Shown here: positions 55,406 to 64,000 of the stretch, piece by piece
Layout: every line of letters starts with the position of its first letter
Position numbering within the stretch: the first letter of the stretch is position 1
Source of the DNA: Pontibacter aydingkolensis
GTDB taxonomy: Bacteria > Bacteroidota > Bacteroidia > Cytophagales > Hymenobacteraceae
Direction of reading: 5' to 3'
DNA: 64,000 bases
Assembly (NCBI RefSeq): GCF_019443125.1
Contig: NZ_JAHYXK010000006.1
Coordinates: 1-64,000, forward strand
Notes under the pieces: model-generated
What the model was told of the DNA's origin: nothing
Database searches by the model: none
The model's input: the letters and a program-made list of their open reading frames with translations, nothing else
Position numbers and translations under genes: made by a program

Positions 55406-55445
55406 TTTTATTTTATTACTGATGTAAATCGTTGCAGCTGCTTAA

Positions 55446-56213
55446 TCAGGTATGTAAACTGTAGCTTTTCACTTTTATCCAGAACATATGAAGCTTATAG
55501 ATTAAGAATCTATAATTGAACTCTCTGACTGGCTTTTTATAGAAATAGCGAATAAGAAACCAGTCTCGTACAGCTTTCATGTGCTTACATGAATTGGCCC
55601 AGTCAGCTGATTTGTTATTTCCATCAAAGTAAAAAGTGCCTCCAAGAAAATCCTTGTATTGGATATTTCCGAACAAATAGGCTCGAATTAAAAACCAATA
55701 ATCCATTGCATAGTGGTTATTAACAGGAAAAAGCCCGGTTTTATACTGAAGACCTTTACGGTATGCATAAGAAACTGGGTTTAGAGGAAATCTGCAGGGA
55801 TTGTAACGAAGAATTTCTTTTAAGGAGGTACTTGGTGTAGTATATATTTCTTTTCCGGAATTTATACTTAGCAAATTCATCACTAGCATATCAGTTTCTG
55901 GTGATGAGATAAAATGATTAGCTACAAAAGAAAACAGACCATGATTAAGTTCGTCATCAGCATTGAGGTAGATAATTATTTCTCCTGAGCTTTCTTTAAA
56001 ACCTTTATTCATTGCGTCAGATTGCCCTCTATCCGACTCTGACACCCATTTTAAGTGGTTATATTTTTTTAAAACTTCTACTGTGCCATCTGTACTACCA
56101 CCATCGATAACTATATGCTCCCAATTATCATAATCTTGTTTTAAAACAGAATGTATAGCTCTATCAATATACAGAACTGCGTTATAACATATCGTTATCA
56201 CACTAATTTTCAT
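55446..56213 (-). CDS. Glycosyltransferase family 2
   Basis: 255 residues. ISVITICYNAVLYIDRAI, HIVIDGGSTDGTVEVL and YLNADDELNHG (about 87-97) are classical for short WcaE/WcaA-like GT2 proteins. Only 3 bases separate its start from the DUF5672 gene's stop. Confidence 0.9.
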   Translation of the reverse strand: MKISVITICYNAVLYIDRAIHSVLKQDYDNWEHIVIDGGSTDGTVEVLKKYNHLKWVSESDRGQSDAMNKGFKESSGEIIIYLNADDELNHGLFSFVANHFISSPETDMLVMNLLSINSGKEIYTTPSTSLKEILRYNPCRFPLNPVSYAYRKGLQYKTGLFPVNNHYAMDYWFLIRAYLFGNIQYKDFLGGTFYFDGNNKSADWANSCKHMKAVRDWFLIRYFYKKPVREFNYRFLIYKLHMFWIKVKSYSLHT

Positions 56214-56216
56214 TCC

Positions 56217-57083
56217 TTAACCTTCATATTTTAATTGTGCACTATCAATAAACTTCTTCCAAAATTCAGGATCATACTTTTCCCAGGCATGGCAACCAAA
56301 TGGGAGTTCTTCATTGTTTAATTGGTAAAGATACTTAGGATTAACTTCAAAGCTAAATTTGATAGCGTCACCAACACCTGCTATATTAAATTCTTGAAAA
56401 GTAGCAGGTATGTATCTTCCCCAAAAAATATCTTCATAAGTTTCATCTGATTTGGACAGCTTGAGGATATATTTTTGATTGTTAATTCTAAAAAGCATCT
56501 TAAGTAACAACAACCTTGTTACCCATTTTAGGAACGGTAACCTATTATATAGTACGGTATTCTCACAACTTTCTAATATCGGTAATATTAACTTTAGTTT
56601 CTTTAATACCTTTATTGCAGATGAGATTTTATGAAGCGAAAAGCCACCATTACCAACACCTATTAATGTTGTAGAACTGTTATCTGTTAAGCCTTCTAAC
56701 CAGGGAGCACCAATATAATCATAGTCTTTTCTACACCAGTATTCTAGTTCATCTTTAAAAACATAGGCGTCTAACTGGTAAATCAGAAGGTGTGAGTAAG
56801 ATTTGAAATGTTCATAAAAAAAAAGAGACTTCAATAGCTTATTATAACCAGGAATATCTGCAAAATATTGGTTATCAAAAGATGCCACATTCACAGTTTT
56901 ATTAGCAGACTGATGTATAAACTTTTTAATCGATGGCCAATCAAGATTATGTGGACCTATTAAACAAATAGGATGATTAGAAAGTATCTCGCAACACTGT
57001 ATCATAGAGAGCAATTCAGTACCTAACCACATGTTAAGCTCTTTGTAAACAGGAATAATTACAATTGGAGATACTTCACGCAT
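56217..57083 (-). CDS. DUF5672 protein, probable glycosyltransferase
   Basis: 288 residues. It has the family's plan: VVIIPVYKELNMW-type opening, LLIYQLDAYVFKDELEYWC (about 97-115) with a QxDA metal-binding-like motif, DYIGAPWLEG, then GVGNGGFSLHK (about 141-151), and a C-terminal CHAWEKYDPEFW. DUF5672 is found in many bacterial glycan loci and in relatives of eukaryotic transferases; catalytic activity is inferred. Here it lies among GT2 genes. Confidence 0.78.
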   Translation of the reverse strand: MREVSPIVIIPVYKELNMWLGTELLSMIQCCEILSNHPICLIGPHNLDWPSIKKFIHQSANKTVNVASFDNQYFADIPGYNKLLKSLFFYEHFKSYSHLLIYQLDAYVFKDELEYWCRKDYDYIGAPWLEGLTDNSSTTLIGVGNGGFSLHKISSAIKVLKKLKLILPILESCENTVLYNRLPFLKWVTRLLLLKMLFRINNQKYILKLSKSDETYEDIFWGRYIPATFQEFNIAGVGDAIKFSFEVNPKYLYQLNNEELPFGCHAWEKYDPEFWKKFIDSAQLKYEG

Positions 57084-57102
57084 ACACTTACTATTTTTAA
57101 GC

Positions 57103-57936
57103 TTAAAGAAAATAGTTTTTCAGTGATATTAATTTACTTGCTATCGAATGTATACGGCTAGAGTTAATTAGTTTAAGTTTTGCCTTTAGATCATATACTT
57201 CTGCTTTATAATGTTCTATTTCTTTTAAGAAATCATAAGTAAAATCAGTATAGATCTCTTTATTCCTTGTTATTAATTGTCTTACTGTAGCTTCTTCATT
57301 ACCTCTATTTGTCAATTCTGTAGTTCTAGAAATGCTTTTCTTTCGATAAAAGAAAACTACTTCATTTAACTTAAGCACTTTAGAGCCCGGTTTTAAAAGC
57401 CTTAACCATAAATCCCAATCTTCTAAACCGTGAACCATTTCTGAAGAATATTTACCGACTAATTTAAAGTCATTTTTCCTAAAAATTGCAGAACAGTATA
57501 TAATATTCATATGAAGTAAACTAAAATAACTATAAGAAGGAAGATCCCATTTACATGTTAGATCACCAAAAAATTCAGCTTCTCCATAAACCAACTTTAG
57601 ACCTGGGTTCTCGTCAAAAGCCTTAAGAGCTAATTCTAAATAATTAGATGAAATTTTGTCGTCGGCATCAAGTGGTAAAATAAATTCGCCTTTTGCTAAA
57701 TCAATTCCACTGTTACGAGCTAAAGAAACACCTTTATTTGAGGAATAAAGATATTGGAATCTTTTATCAATAGATGTATAATGCAATGCAACCTCTTCAG
57801 TATTATCTTTAGATCCATCATTAACAATTATACATTCCCAATTTGGGTAAGTTTGTAGCAATAAGGATTCAAGAGCTTCCGTTAAAAATTGTGCTTGATT
57901 ATGACATGGGACTATAACTGATATTGATGGGGACAT
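57103..57936 (-). CDS. Glycosyltransferase family 2
   Basis: 277 residues. ISVIVPCHNQAQFLTEAL, CIIVNDGSKDNTEEVA and LPLDADDKISSNYL (about 91-104) identify GT2. The C-terminal 35 residues look like a coiled coil or an amphipathic helix (KEIEHYKAEVYDLKAKLKL) that could attach it to the membrane or a partner. It is 19 bases ahead of the DUF5672 gene. Confidence 0.9.
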   Translation of the reverse strand: MSPSISVIVPCHNQAQFLTEALESLLLQTYPNWECIIVNDGSKDNTEEVALHYTSIDKRFQYLYSSNKGVSLARNSGIDLAKGEFILPLDADDKISSNYLELALKAFDENPGLKLVYGEAEFFGDLTCKWDLPSYSYFSLLHMNIIYCSAIFRKNDFKLVGKYSSEMVHGLEDWDLWLRLLKPGSKVLKLNEVVFFYRKKSISRTTELTNRGNEEATVRQLITRNKEIYTDFTYDFLKEIEHYKAEVYDLKAKLKLINSSRIHSIASKLISLKNYFL

Positions 57937-58003
57937 AATGTAAGAACCATTTTACTAGTCAGATAAATATGAATAATGTAGATAAAATTAACTAGATATA
58001 AGA

Positions 58004-59047
58004 TCAACTAACCTCTATCTTATCTATAGTATAAAGTAATTTATCTATATCAATTGTTAAGTTGCATCCTTTTCCTTCTATAACATTATCACTATCTGGA
58101 TTACCGAATAAATAAAAGTATTTTAAACCAATACTGTCTGCGAGGTGCCAATAACATTGGTTGTGGTATATTTTATCCCTTCTAAATTCTAACACAGCGG
58201 CACCTCTTGGCATTAAAAGCATATTTACAAGGCCAGCACCATGTATAGAAACCATTATTTTAGTACTAGATGCTAAAAGGAACTGGTCGTATAGTGAAAG
58301 TTCTTCGAATCTAATTATCTCGAAGCCTCTACTCTTCAATACTCTAATAACCTCTAATTCATTTAAAACTTTACGATTGATAGCTCCCTCTCTTGTTATA
58401 TAAACTTTTTTATAAGCAGCAGCTAATTGATAATCATATTTTCTCCTAAATGCTTCACTGATATTCTGAATTATTAAATCATTTATTCTACCTGTACTAC
58501 AAGGTAGAGAAACAATTGATAATTTTTTAAACAAGAAGATTTCATCTGGTTGGATAAAAACAAAAGCTTTAGGCTTTAACTCAAGAAGATCTAATATTTG
58601 TAAGCCAACTTCACTAATGTATTGATTATTGGGTAAGATGATTTTATACTCATGGATTTTTGATTTTATTAACCAAAGTCTGGCTACAACTTCAATAAGC
58701 CAGTGATAATGATTAGAAGACCATTCATCATAAACGAGTAGATATTTGCTGTTATCTAAAATAAATTTCTTTTTTTTAGACAATAAGTCATGAATTATAG
58801 TTGAGGTTTTAGGTTTAAAAATCTCATGAACAAGAGTAGATGAGTCAAGTTTAAACAGATATTTATATACAATACCTTTGTAACTTAAACTACAGTATTG
58901 ATGAGTTTTAAATACTACATCATTTGTATCATATTCAAACTCATATTTACAAAAATCAAGTTCTCCATCAGTGTAGTTCTGTGGTTTTTTACGTTTTATT
59001 CTATACTTGTTCAACAAGCTATAATTATCTACAGAACTCATAATCAA
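58004..59047 (-). CDS. Glycosyltransferase family 61
   Basis: 347 residues. Two blocks of the GT61 (DUF563) family are clear: LVYDEWSSNHYHWLIEVVARLW (the HWL segment, about 104-125) and ISIHGAGLVNMLLMPRGAAVLEF (about 267-289). The segment ITREGAINRKVLNE lies between. In plants this family makes xylan and N-glycan side chains; in bacteria it occurs in capsule loci with little biochemistry. It stands as a single gene, with 69 bases to the FkbM gene and 67 to the GT2. Confidence 0.85.
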   Translation of the reverse strand: MIMSSVDNYSLLNKYRIKRKKPQNYTDGELDFCKYEFEYDTNDVVFKTHQYCSLSYKGIVYKYLFKLDSSTLVHEIFKPKTSTIIHDLLSKKKKFILDNSKYLLVYDEWSSNHYHWLIEVVARLWLIKSKIHEYKIILPNNQYISEVGLQILDLLELKPKAFVFIQPDEIFLFKKLSIVSLPCSTGRINDLIIQNISEAFRRKYDYQLAAAYKKVYITREGAINRKVLNELEVIRVLKSRGFEIIRFEELSLYDQFLLASSTKIMVSIHGAGLVNMLLMPRGAAVLEFRRDKIYHNQCYWHLADSIGLKYFYLFGNPDSDNVIEGKGCNLTIDIDKLLYTIDKIEVS

Positions 59048-59116
59048 ACTAAACTTATCTGTAAATTGGAATATTAGTAAAACTAGAAGAAAAAGAGTCC
59101 ATTAAAATTTAAGCGT

Positions 59117-59833
59117 TTAAAGCCTTTCATCAATGAAGTAACCATTAGCAATCAAATAGCCTATCATTTTGTAGTGTTTGTTCGTTAGATAGTTTACTAA
59201 AGGATGCTGACTGGAGCTTCCTAAGTCAAAATCATGTACTTCAACTACTATAAGCTTTGGTCTATATTTGTCTAAATCTAATGATTTTAAAACGTTAAGA
59301 TCATGTCCTTCTACATCGATTAATAGAAGGTCAACCTTTTCAACACTTGTTTCATCCAATATTTGGGTAAGTGTTTTAGTTACTACTTTATTCGATGTGT
59401 TCTTTGTCTTAAAGAACTCCTTGTTATGATTATAAAAGTCTTCATCTATAGAGTTAACTAAATCACTTTCAAATTCATAAACTGCTACTTCTCTTACAAC
59501 ATCAGAAACAGCTGAGACAACCTGTATGTCATCCTTTCGTTCAATTTTATGCAGAGAAACCAACTTTTTATTTAAATCAATTGTAATACCTCTCCAGTTC
59601 AGCAAATAGAACTTAAATGAATTTGAGTATAGTATAGGATGATTACATCCTACATCTACATAAACCCCACGATTTGTATTTAAAAACTCAAACAGAATAT
59701 GTTTAATTGCTATGTCCTCACCCAATTGAGAATAGCTTTCAGAGAAGCTAATGTTAAGAAACCTCCTGAATAAATGATATAGCCTTAATTTAACTGCTGT
59801 TTTAAAGGATAATCGCTTAGGCTTTAGGAACAT
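59117..59833 (-). CDS. FkbM-family methyltransferase
   Basis: 238 residues, a compact FkbM. GVYVDVGCNHPILYSNSFKF (about 58-77) is motif I with a variant Cys-Asn-His; VDLLLIDVEGHDLNVLKSLD (about 177-196) is the FkbM signature. SESYSQLGEDIAIKHIL precedes, as in capsule FkbM proteins. It is 20 bases beyond the GT2 at 59854's... partner in the leftward direction, so the two read in order GT2 at 59854-60648 first, then this gene. Confidence 0.82.
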   Translation of the reverse strand: MFLKPKRLSFKTAVKLRLYHLFRRFLNISFSESYSQLGEDIAIKHILFEFLNTNRGVYVDVGCNHPILYSNSFKFYLLNWRGITIDLNKKLVSLHKIERKDDIQVVSAVSDVVREVAVYEFESDLVNSIDEDFYNHNKEFFKTKNTSNKVVTKTLTQILDETSVEKVDLLLIDVEGHDLNVLKSLDLDKYRPKLIVVEVHDFDLGSSSQHPLVNYLTNKHYKMIGYLIANGYFIDERL

Positions 59834-59853
59834 AGTGAGAAACTTGTATCAAA

Positions 59854-60648
59854 CTAATTATTTAATAATTTAAAATAGCTTACAAATTGAAAAAGCTTTT
59901 TCTGAAACAGAAACAACTTAGAACTTGTAATTTTCTCTACTTCTAAAGTCACATCATGTAAATCTTTATAATCCTCAACAAATGTTGGGAAATGCAGAGA
60001 AAAAACTTCTTCACTCTCCTTGATTCTGACTGCTCTAAATTCTTCTTTTGAACTTATACCATCTAAAGTAAAATGAGAAACAATAAAAGGTACATGTTTA
60101 TAAGAACAATTAAATTTATTTATTGCAAGCAAAAAGAACTCCCAATCAGAAACAATCTTAAAGGATTCATTATAGAGCCCTATACGATTGAATAGATCTT
60201 TTTTTATAAAAGTAGCTGGATGAGGCAAGGATTCTTTTAAAAAAAACTTAAAGGTCAGCTTATCAGGATAGGACTTACGCCAGGATTTTTCATCCTCTTT
60301 TATAATTAAATCTCCGTAAATTATATCCTCACCTTTTAGTGTACTAGCTATAGTGTTAAGTGTATTTTCATTATCCAAAGTATCTCCTGAATTTAAAAAA
60401 AGAATATAATCACCTTTGGCAGCAAAAATGCCTTTATTCATTGCATTATAAATACCATTATCAGGTTCACTCTTCCAGTAGCACACATCATTCTGATACT
60501 TTCTTATTATATCTACACTTCCATCAATAGATTCACCATCTATTATAATATATTGATAATTAATACACTTTTGTGACAGAATACTTACAATCGTTTTTTC
60601 TAAACCAAGAGCATTATTATAGTTGATTGTAATAATACTTATTTTCAT
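59854..60648 (-). CDS. Glycosyltransferase family 2
   Basis: 264 residues. ISIITINYNNALGLEKTI, YIIIDGESIDGSVDII and LFLNSGDTLDNENTL (about 87-101; SGD in place of DxD) mark the WcaA/WbbL-like GT2 group. The 176-base gap upstream (60649-60824) is AT-rich and free of genes and may hold a promoter for the lower part of the cluster; I see no clear consensus there. Confidence 0.9.
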   Translation of the reverse strand: MKISIITINYNNALGLEKTIVSILSQKCINYQYIIIDGESIDGSVDIIRKYQNDVCYWKSEPDNGIYNAMNKGIFAAKGDYILFLNSGDTLDNENTLNTIASTLKGEDIIYGDLIIKEDEKSWRKSYPDKLTFKFFLKESLPHPATFIKKDLFNRIGLYNESFKIVSDWEFFLLAINKFNCSYKHVPFIVSHFTLDGISSKEEFRAVRIKESEEVFSLHFPTFVEDYKDLHDVTLEVEKITSSKLFLFQKKLFQFVSYFKLLNN

Positions 60649-60824
60649 TATGTAATATTAGATTATAACTTAATGCACCTAAACCATAAGAATAAAATTT
60701 ATGCTTCAATCAAGGTTTAAACTTAAATATTCAACTTTCTAAATTAGTGTACAATAATATAGATAGTAATGGTCGAGGCACTTTTTAAAAGAAAAGGTGG
60801 TAAAAGGCAACTCATAAAATACAG
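60649..60824. other. Intergenic gap inside the glycan cluster
   Basis: 176 AT-rich bases between the aminotransferase and a GT2 gene, the widest gap in the cluster. No gene, terminator hairpin or repeat is evident. It may divide the cluster into two transcripts. Confidence 0.4.
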
Positions 60825-61976
60825 TTAATGGACTACAGTAACCTTTTTGCTTTTGCACAAATAAGATTCTATAATATTACAAATATCGTCAATGTCATTA
60901 TTTTGGAGGTCATAGTACAAAGGCAGCCTTACCAGACAATCTGTGTACATTTCTGATTGAGGAAGAAACCTTCCATCATGCTTATCAATAAAATATGGAC
61001 TCTTCTCTAATGACAAGTAATGAAAAACAGCTTGTATACCATTTTCCTTTAGTGTCTTGATTAAACCAGACCTAAATTCTAAACATTTGCAAATAAGGTA
61101 GAACATATGTCCATTATTAGTAGCATAGTTTGGTATGAAAGGTAAATTTATATTACCATCTAACTCTAAGTTCAGCAAGTTATTATAGTATCTTTCCCAT
61201 ATTTTGATCCTTTTATTTTGTATTTGCTCTAAGTTTTCAATTTGAGCAAATAAAAATGCAGAAATAATTTCGGATGGTAAATAAGAAGATCCGATATCTA
61301 CCCAGTTATATTTATCAACTTCACCGCGAAAGAATTGAGATCTGTTTGTTCCTTTTTCTCTAATTATCTCTGCTCGTTCTACAAAACGTTCATCATTGAT
61401 AGCTAACATCCCTCCTTCACCACTTATTATATTTTTTGTTTCATGAAATGAGAAGGCAGCTAAATGTCCTATACTACCTAATGGTTTTTGATTATAATAA
61501 CTATCTACTGCTTGAGCTGCATCCTCTATTACAAATAAGTTATATTTATCCGCTAATGCCATAATCTTGTCCATATCACAGGCAATACCAGCGTAATGAA
61601 CAGGAACAATAGCTTTTGTTTTTGGCGTTATAAGTGATTCTATTAAATCTGCATCAATGTTAGGATTTAACTTATTACTATCAGCAAAAACTATTTTAGC
61701 TCCTCTCAAAACAAAAGCATTTGCTGTAGAAACAAAAGTGTAGGAAGGAACAATAACCTCATCGCCTGGTTGAATATTGATTAATATGGCTGCCATCTCT
61801 AATGCATCTGTGCAAGAGGTGGTTAAAAGTACTTTCTTAAACCCATACTTATCCTCAAAGAACTTGTGACACTGTTTTGTAAAAATTCCGTCACCTGAAA
61901 TTTTACCGGATTCAACGGCCTGCCGAATGTATTCGGTTTCTTTTCCAGAAAAGTAAGGTTTATTAAATGATATCAT
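60825..61976 (-). CDS. WecE-type sugar-nucleotide aminotransferase
   Basis: 383 residues of the DegT/DnrJ/EryC1 PLP-dependent family. The start ISFNKPYFSGKETEYI, VIVPSYTFVSTANAF, FVIEDAAQAVDSY (Asp152, PLP ring contact) and SFHETKNIISGEGG with Lys181, the Schiff-base residue, match WecE/RffA, which converts dTDP-4-keto-6-deoxyglucose to dTDP-4-amino-4,6-dideoxygalactose (Fuc4N). The HETKN context favours that subgroup; the exact sugar remains open. The NeuD/PglD-type acetyltransferase lies 9 bases upstream. Confidence 0.88.
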   Translation of the reverse strand: MISFNKPYFSGKETEYIRQAVESGKISGDGIFTKQCHKFFEDKYGFKKVLLTTSCTDALEMAAILINIQPGDEVIVPSYTFVSTANAFVLRGAKIVFADSNKLNPNIDADLIESLITPKTKAIVPVHYAGIACDMDKIMALADKYNLFVIEDAAQAVDSYYNQKPLGSIGHLAAFSFHETKNIISGEGGMLAINDERFVERAEIIREKGTNRSQFFRGEVDKYNWVDIGSSYLPSEIISAFLFAQIENLEQIQNKRIKIWERYYNNLLNLELDGNINLPFIPNYATNNGHMFYLICKCLEFRSGLIKTLKENGIQAVFHYLSLEKSPYFIDKHDGRFLPQSEMYTDCLVRLPLYYDLQNNDIDDICNIIESYLCKSKKVTVVH

Positions 61977-61985
61977 AAGATAAGA

Positions 61986-62630
61986 TTAAGTATGAACACT
62001 TTTTATTAATCTTGAAGGTACACCTACATAAACTCCTGACTCATTAATGTTTGAAATTACAACAGTACCTCCACCTGTTTGTACATTATCACATACAGTT
62101 ATATTATTAATAACTGTAGTTCCTACACCCAAAAAACAACTCTTGCCAACAGTAACAAAACCAGAAAGTTTAACTCCAGGCCCCAAAAAGCAGCCACTAT
62201 TAACTTCCGTATCGTGGGCTATAGAACAGCTAATATTTAATAAAACATTGTCTCTTATTAAAGCATTTCTATCAAACACGCATCCTGGAAACACAACAGT
62301 TCCAAAGCCTATTTCTGCAGATGGATCAACATATGCAGTTGGATGAACATAAGTTGCAAAAGGAATATCCGATGCAAATCTTTCATAAAGCTGCTGCCTT
62401 GCATTAATATTATTGTAACCAACGCCAATTAGTAGTTGGTCAAACACCTTCTTCTCAAAGTCACTATGTATATCATTAAAAGATCCTATAACAGCTCCAT
62501 AGTCTGTAGTTGTACCCTTCTGCTGTATGTCATCATAGAAACCAGCAAAAGACATATTATCATCTTGATGAAGATAATGCGCAATATGTACACCCAACGT
62601 TCCTGCTCCGATTACTGCTATTCTTTTCAT
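61986..62630 (-). CDS. NeuD/PglD-type sugar N- or O-acyltransferase
   Basis: 214 residues. An N-terminal Rossmann-like domain (KRIAVIGAGTLGVHIAHYL, residues 2-20) is followed by left-handed beta-helix repeats (about 90-210: IGFGTVVFPGCVFD, LGPGVKLSGFVTVG, LGVGTTVINNITV) that bind acetyl-CoA. Relatives acetylate 4-amino sugars made by a neighbouring aminotransferase, so it most likely completes the amino-deoxy sugar begun by the gene next to it. Confidence 0.85.
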   Translation of the reverse strand: MKRIAVIGAGTLGVHIAHYLHQDDNMSFAGFYDDIQQKGTTTDYGAVIGSFNDIHSDFEKKVFDQLLIGVGYNNINARQQLYERFASDIPFATYVHPTAYVDPSAEIGFGTVVFPGCVFDRNALIRDNVLLNISCSIAHDTEVNSGCFLGPGVKLSGFVTVGKSCFLGVGTTVINNITVCDNVQTGGGTVVISNINESGVYVGVPSRLIKSVHT

Positions 62631-62689
62631 CTTAAGGACCTTTTATGGCAGTGATACAGAAATAATTTGGTAAAGGTAATTTAGTTTGA

Positions 62690-63397
62690 TTACTCATTCT
62701 CTCTTAAAAAGCTTTTCATATACTTTGTTGCATTAGGCCCCTCATTGAAAAGTAAATCAAGTATACTTACTGCATGATCAAAGGGAGGGAATAGCTGTTT
62801 ATACACTTTGTATCCACTATAATCCATCCATGTAACATTGACTTTCTCTGTTTTAAAAATTTCCTCATTTAAATAATTCTTAGCAGCTGGACCAGAAATA
62901 TACTCACTCCCCATAGTATCTTTAACTAATCCTAATAGACGTTCACTCTTGCCCTCTCTTAGTTGAAAATTGCTAGAAAATGATATTTTAGTCTTTATAT
63001 CCAAAAGATTACAAATAAGATTTATAAATATTAAATTTATGTTAGATAGTAATTCTTCTGAAGATGCTTGTTTATAAGCCTGCTGTACTATACCACTATA
63101 GTCAGCGAAATACTTAGATTTAGAATAGTATTGTGTGATCGTCTGAAAATGCTTTACAGCCCAGTCATTTCCCTCAACTTTAGTTTCATTAATTTTTTGA
63201 AAGAATTTACCCTTTACTTCAACAGGAACTGTAAGCCATAAAGGACCATTTGAAGTTTTAATTTTGTTTCTATTCCTCCAGTCCCTTTTAGTATATTGCA
63301 TATCATCATAGATGATAAATTCGTCAACAGTATTTATAAGATCAAAATAGCCTTTCCAGGGAATGTAATTTGATTGAAGTATGGCGACTTTTTTCAT
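62690..63397 (-). CDS. WbqC-family protein
   Basis: 235 residues. The family signatures are AILQSNYIPWKGYFDLI (5-21), EFIIYDDMQYTKRDWRNRNKI (about 27-47) and the C-terminal YKVYKQLFPPFDHAVSILDLLFN. WbqC-like proteins are recurrent in O-antigen and capsule loci beside amino-sugar genes; the biochemical role is not established. It shares a 4-base overlap with the GT4 gene to its right. Confidence 0.88.
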   Translation of the reverse strand: MKKVAILQSNYIPWKGYFDLINTVDEFIIYDDMQYTKRDWRNRNKIKTSNGPLWLTVPVEVKGKFFQKINETKVEGNDWAVKHFQTITQYYSKSKYFADYSGIVQQAYKQASSEELLSNINLIFINLICNLLDIKTKISFSSNFQLREGKSERLLGLVKDTMGSEYISGPAAKNYLNEEIFKTEKVNVTWMDYSGYKVYKQLFPPFDHAVSILDLLFNEGPNATKYMKSFLRENE

Positions 63398-64000
63398 GAA
63401 ATCATATCAATTTGCTTAAGAACTTTTTCTAAAGTCACTAAAGATGCATGCTCTTGAACACTTTTTATTGCATTAGAAGAAAAAGATGCAAACGAATTAA
63501 TATCTAAATTCAAAATTTTATTCATGCCATTAGCCATTTCTTTGTAATCACCTAATGGTGCTTTGAAGCCGTTATAATTATTTATTACCATATTATAAAT
63601 AAGCCCCATTTCAAATCCTACAACAGGAGTACCACAGGCAAGAGCCTCATTAACCATCATTGGTCCAGTATCTTCTAAAGAAGAGCATACATAAACATCT
63701 GCAGCCTGATATGCTAAAGAAAGTAACCTATTGTCTTTGATAAAATCTACTGGAATAATATCAAAGGGAATCTGTTGTACAAGTTTATTTTGCTGAATAT
63801 TCATTCCTGCAATCAAAACTTTTGTATTAGTTCTTATTACAACAGGTAGTTGGTTGTACAAATCTTTCAAGCTTTCTACAAATGCTGCAACTCCTTTTCG
63901 TTTCTCATCTGTATAAGTAACTCCACTAAAAATAACTTTTGAATTCGGGGAAATACCAAAAACTTGTTTAGCTATACCTCTATTGGAATTATTGAAAACT
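63394..64000 (-). CDS. Glycosyltransferase family 4 (5' part outside the window)
   Basis: The C-terminal 201 residues of a GT4 protein; the frame stays open through the right edge, and the first complete codons read VFNNSNRGIAKQVFGIS. Visible motifs are VIFSGVTYTDEKRKGVAAFVESL, the start of the nucleotide-sugar domain, and DTGPMMVNEALACGTPVVGFE, an EX7E variant in which Asp replaces the first Glu. It continues upstream beyond 64000, so the N-terminal acceptor domain is not seen. It is the first visible gene of the leftward cluster. Confidence 0.85.
   Translation of the reverse strand, partial: VFNNSNRGIAKQVFGISPNSKVIFSGVTYTDEKRKGVAAFVESLKDLYNQLPVVIRTNTKVLIAGMNIQQNKLVQQIPFDIIPVDFIKDNRLLSLAYQAADVYVCSSLEDTGPMMVNEALACGTPVVGFEMGLIYNMVINNYNGFKAPLGDYKEMANGMNKILNLDINSFASFSSNAIKSVQEHASLVTLEKVLKQIDMIS

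Overview
The window looks like a chromosomal segment of a Cytophagales bacterium (Bacteroidota), most like Hymenobacteraceae such as Pontibacter. This rests on protein families typical of the phylum (the Bacteroidota putative porin family, an LptE-family lipoprotein, DUF4159, a long POT transporter), on an LPS-making envelope (lpxK, LptE), and on promoters of the Bacteroidota type (TTTG about 18-20 bases before TAnnTTTG). No database search was possible, so the genus is an inference.

Layout. The left edge (1-123) is the end of an IS1-family insertion sequence, followed by a membrane-anchored two-domain GH26-like glycosidase whose first domain has lost its catalytic residues. From 2.1 to 37.4 kb lies ordinary core chromosome of roughly 45% GC by eye: an orphan MacB-type permease, a conserved protein often labelled asparagine synthetase B, miaE, a putative porin, lpxK, a Nif3-like protein, a zinc-ribbon coiled-coil protein, a TPR protein, pabB, miaB, then a compact run of sigma-54 activator, lptE, an acidic TPR protein, secG, groES and groEL. 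Next come a lipoprotein, a POT peptide transporter, pckA, rsmE, a DUF4159 protein, an FkbM methyltransferase, smc, and a group with an acyltransferase, a patatin, a metallo-hydrolase and accA.

Two identical tRNA-Asp genes at 37.6-37.8 kb mark an abrupt change. From there to the right edge the DNA is much more AT-rich (about one third GC by eye) and, apart from one methyltransferase, is read leftward as one large surface-glycan cluster. It holds nine GT4-type genes (one cut by the window edge), seven GT2-type genes, a GT61 gene, a DUF5672 gene, an unclassified glycosyltransferase-like gene, two FkbM methyltransferases, one Wzy-like polymerase, a WcaF-type acetyltransferase, and a WecE-aminotransferase/NeuD-acetyltransferase/WbqC cassette for an amino-deoxy sugar. 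Many neighbours overlap by 4-19 bases, so much of the cluster is probably co-transcribed. No flippase, chain-length regulator or exporter is inside the window.

What ordinary annotation does not explain: (1) the word AAGTATA/TATACTT, sometimes as the palindrome AAGTATACTT, is scattered on both strands, in several reading frames and between genes across the core at several times chance frequency, yet is absent from groESL and from the glycosidase gene; (2) several gene ends are bracketed by long-loop imperfect inverted repeats, two of which share an 18-base word; (3) the gap after smc packs seven different short hairpins into 360 bases; (4) a strong terminator hairpin overlaps the start codon of the TPR gene at 10.7 kb. 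I did not find a clearly new defence or mobile system. The best candidates for undescribed biology are the AAGTATA signal, the glycan cluster and the split-function GH26 protein.
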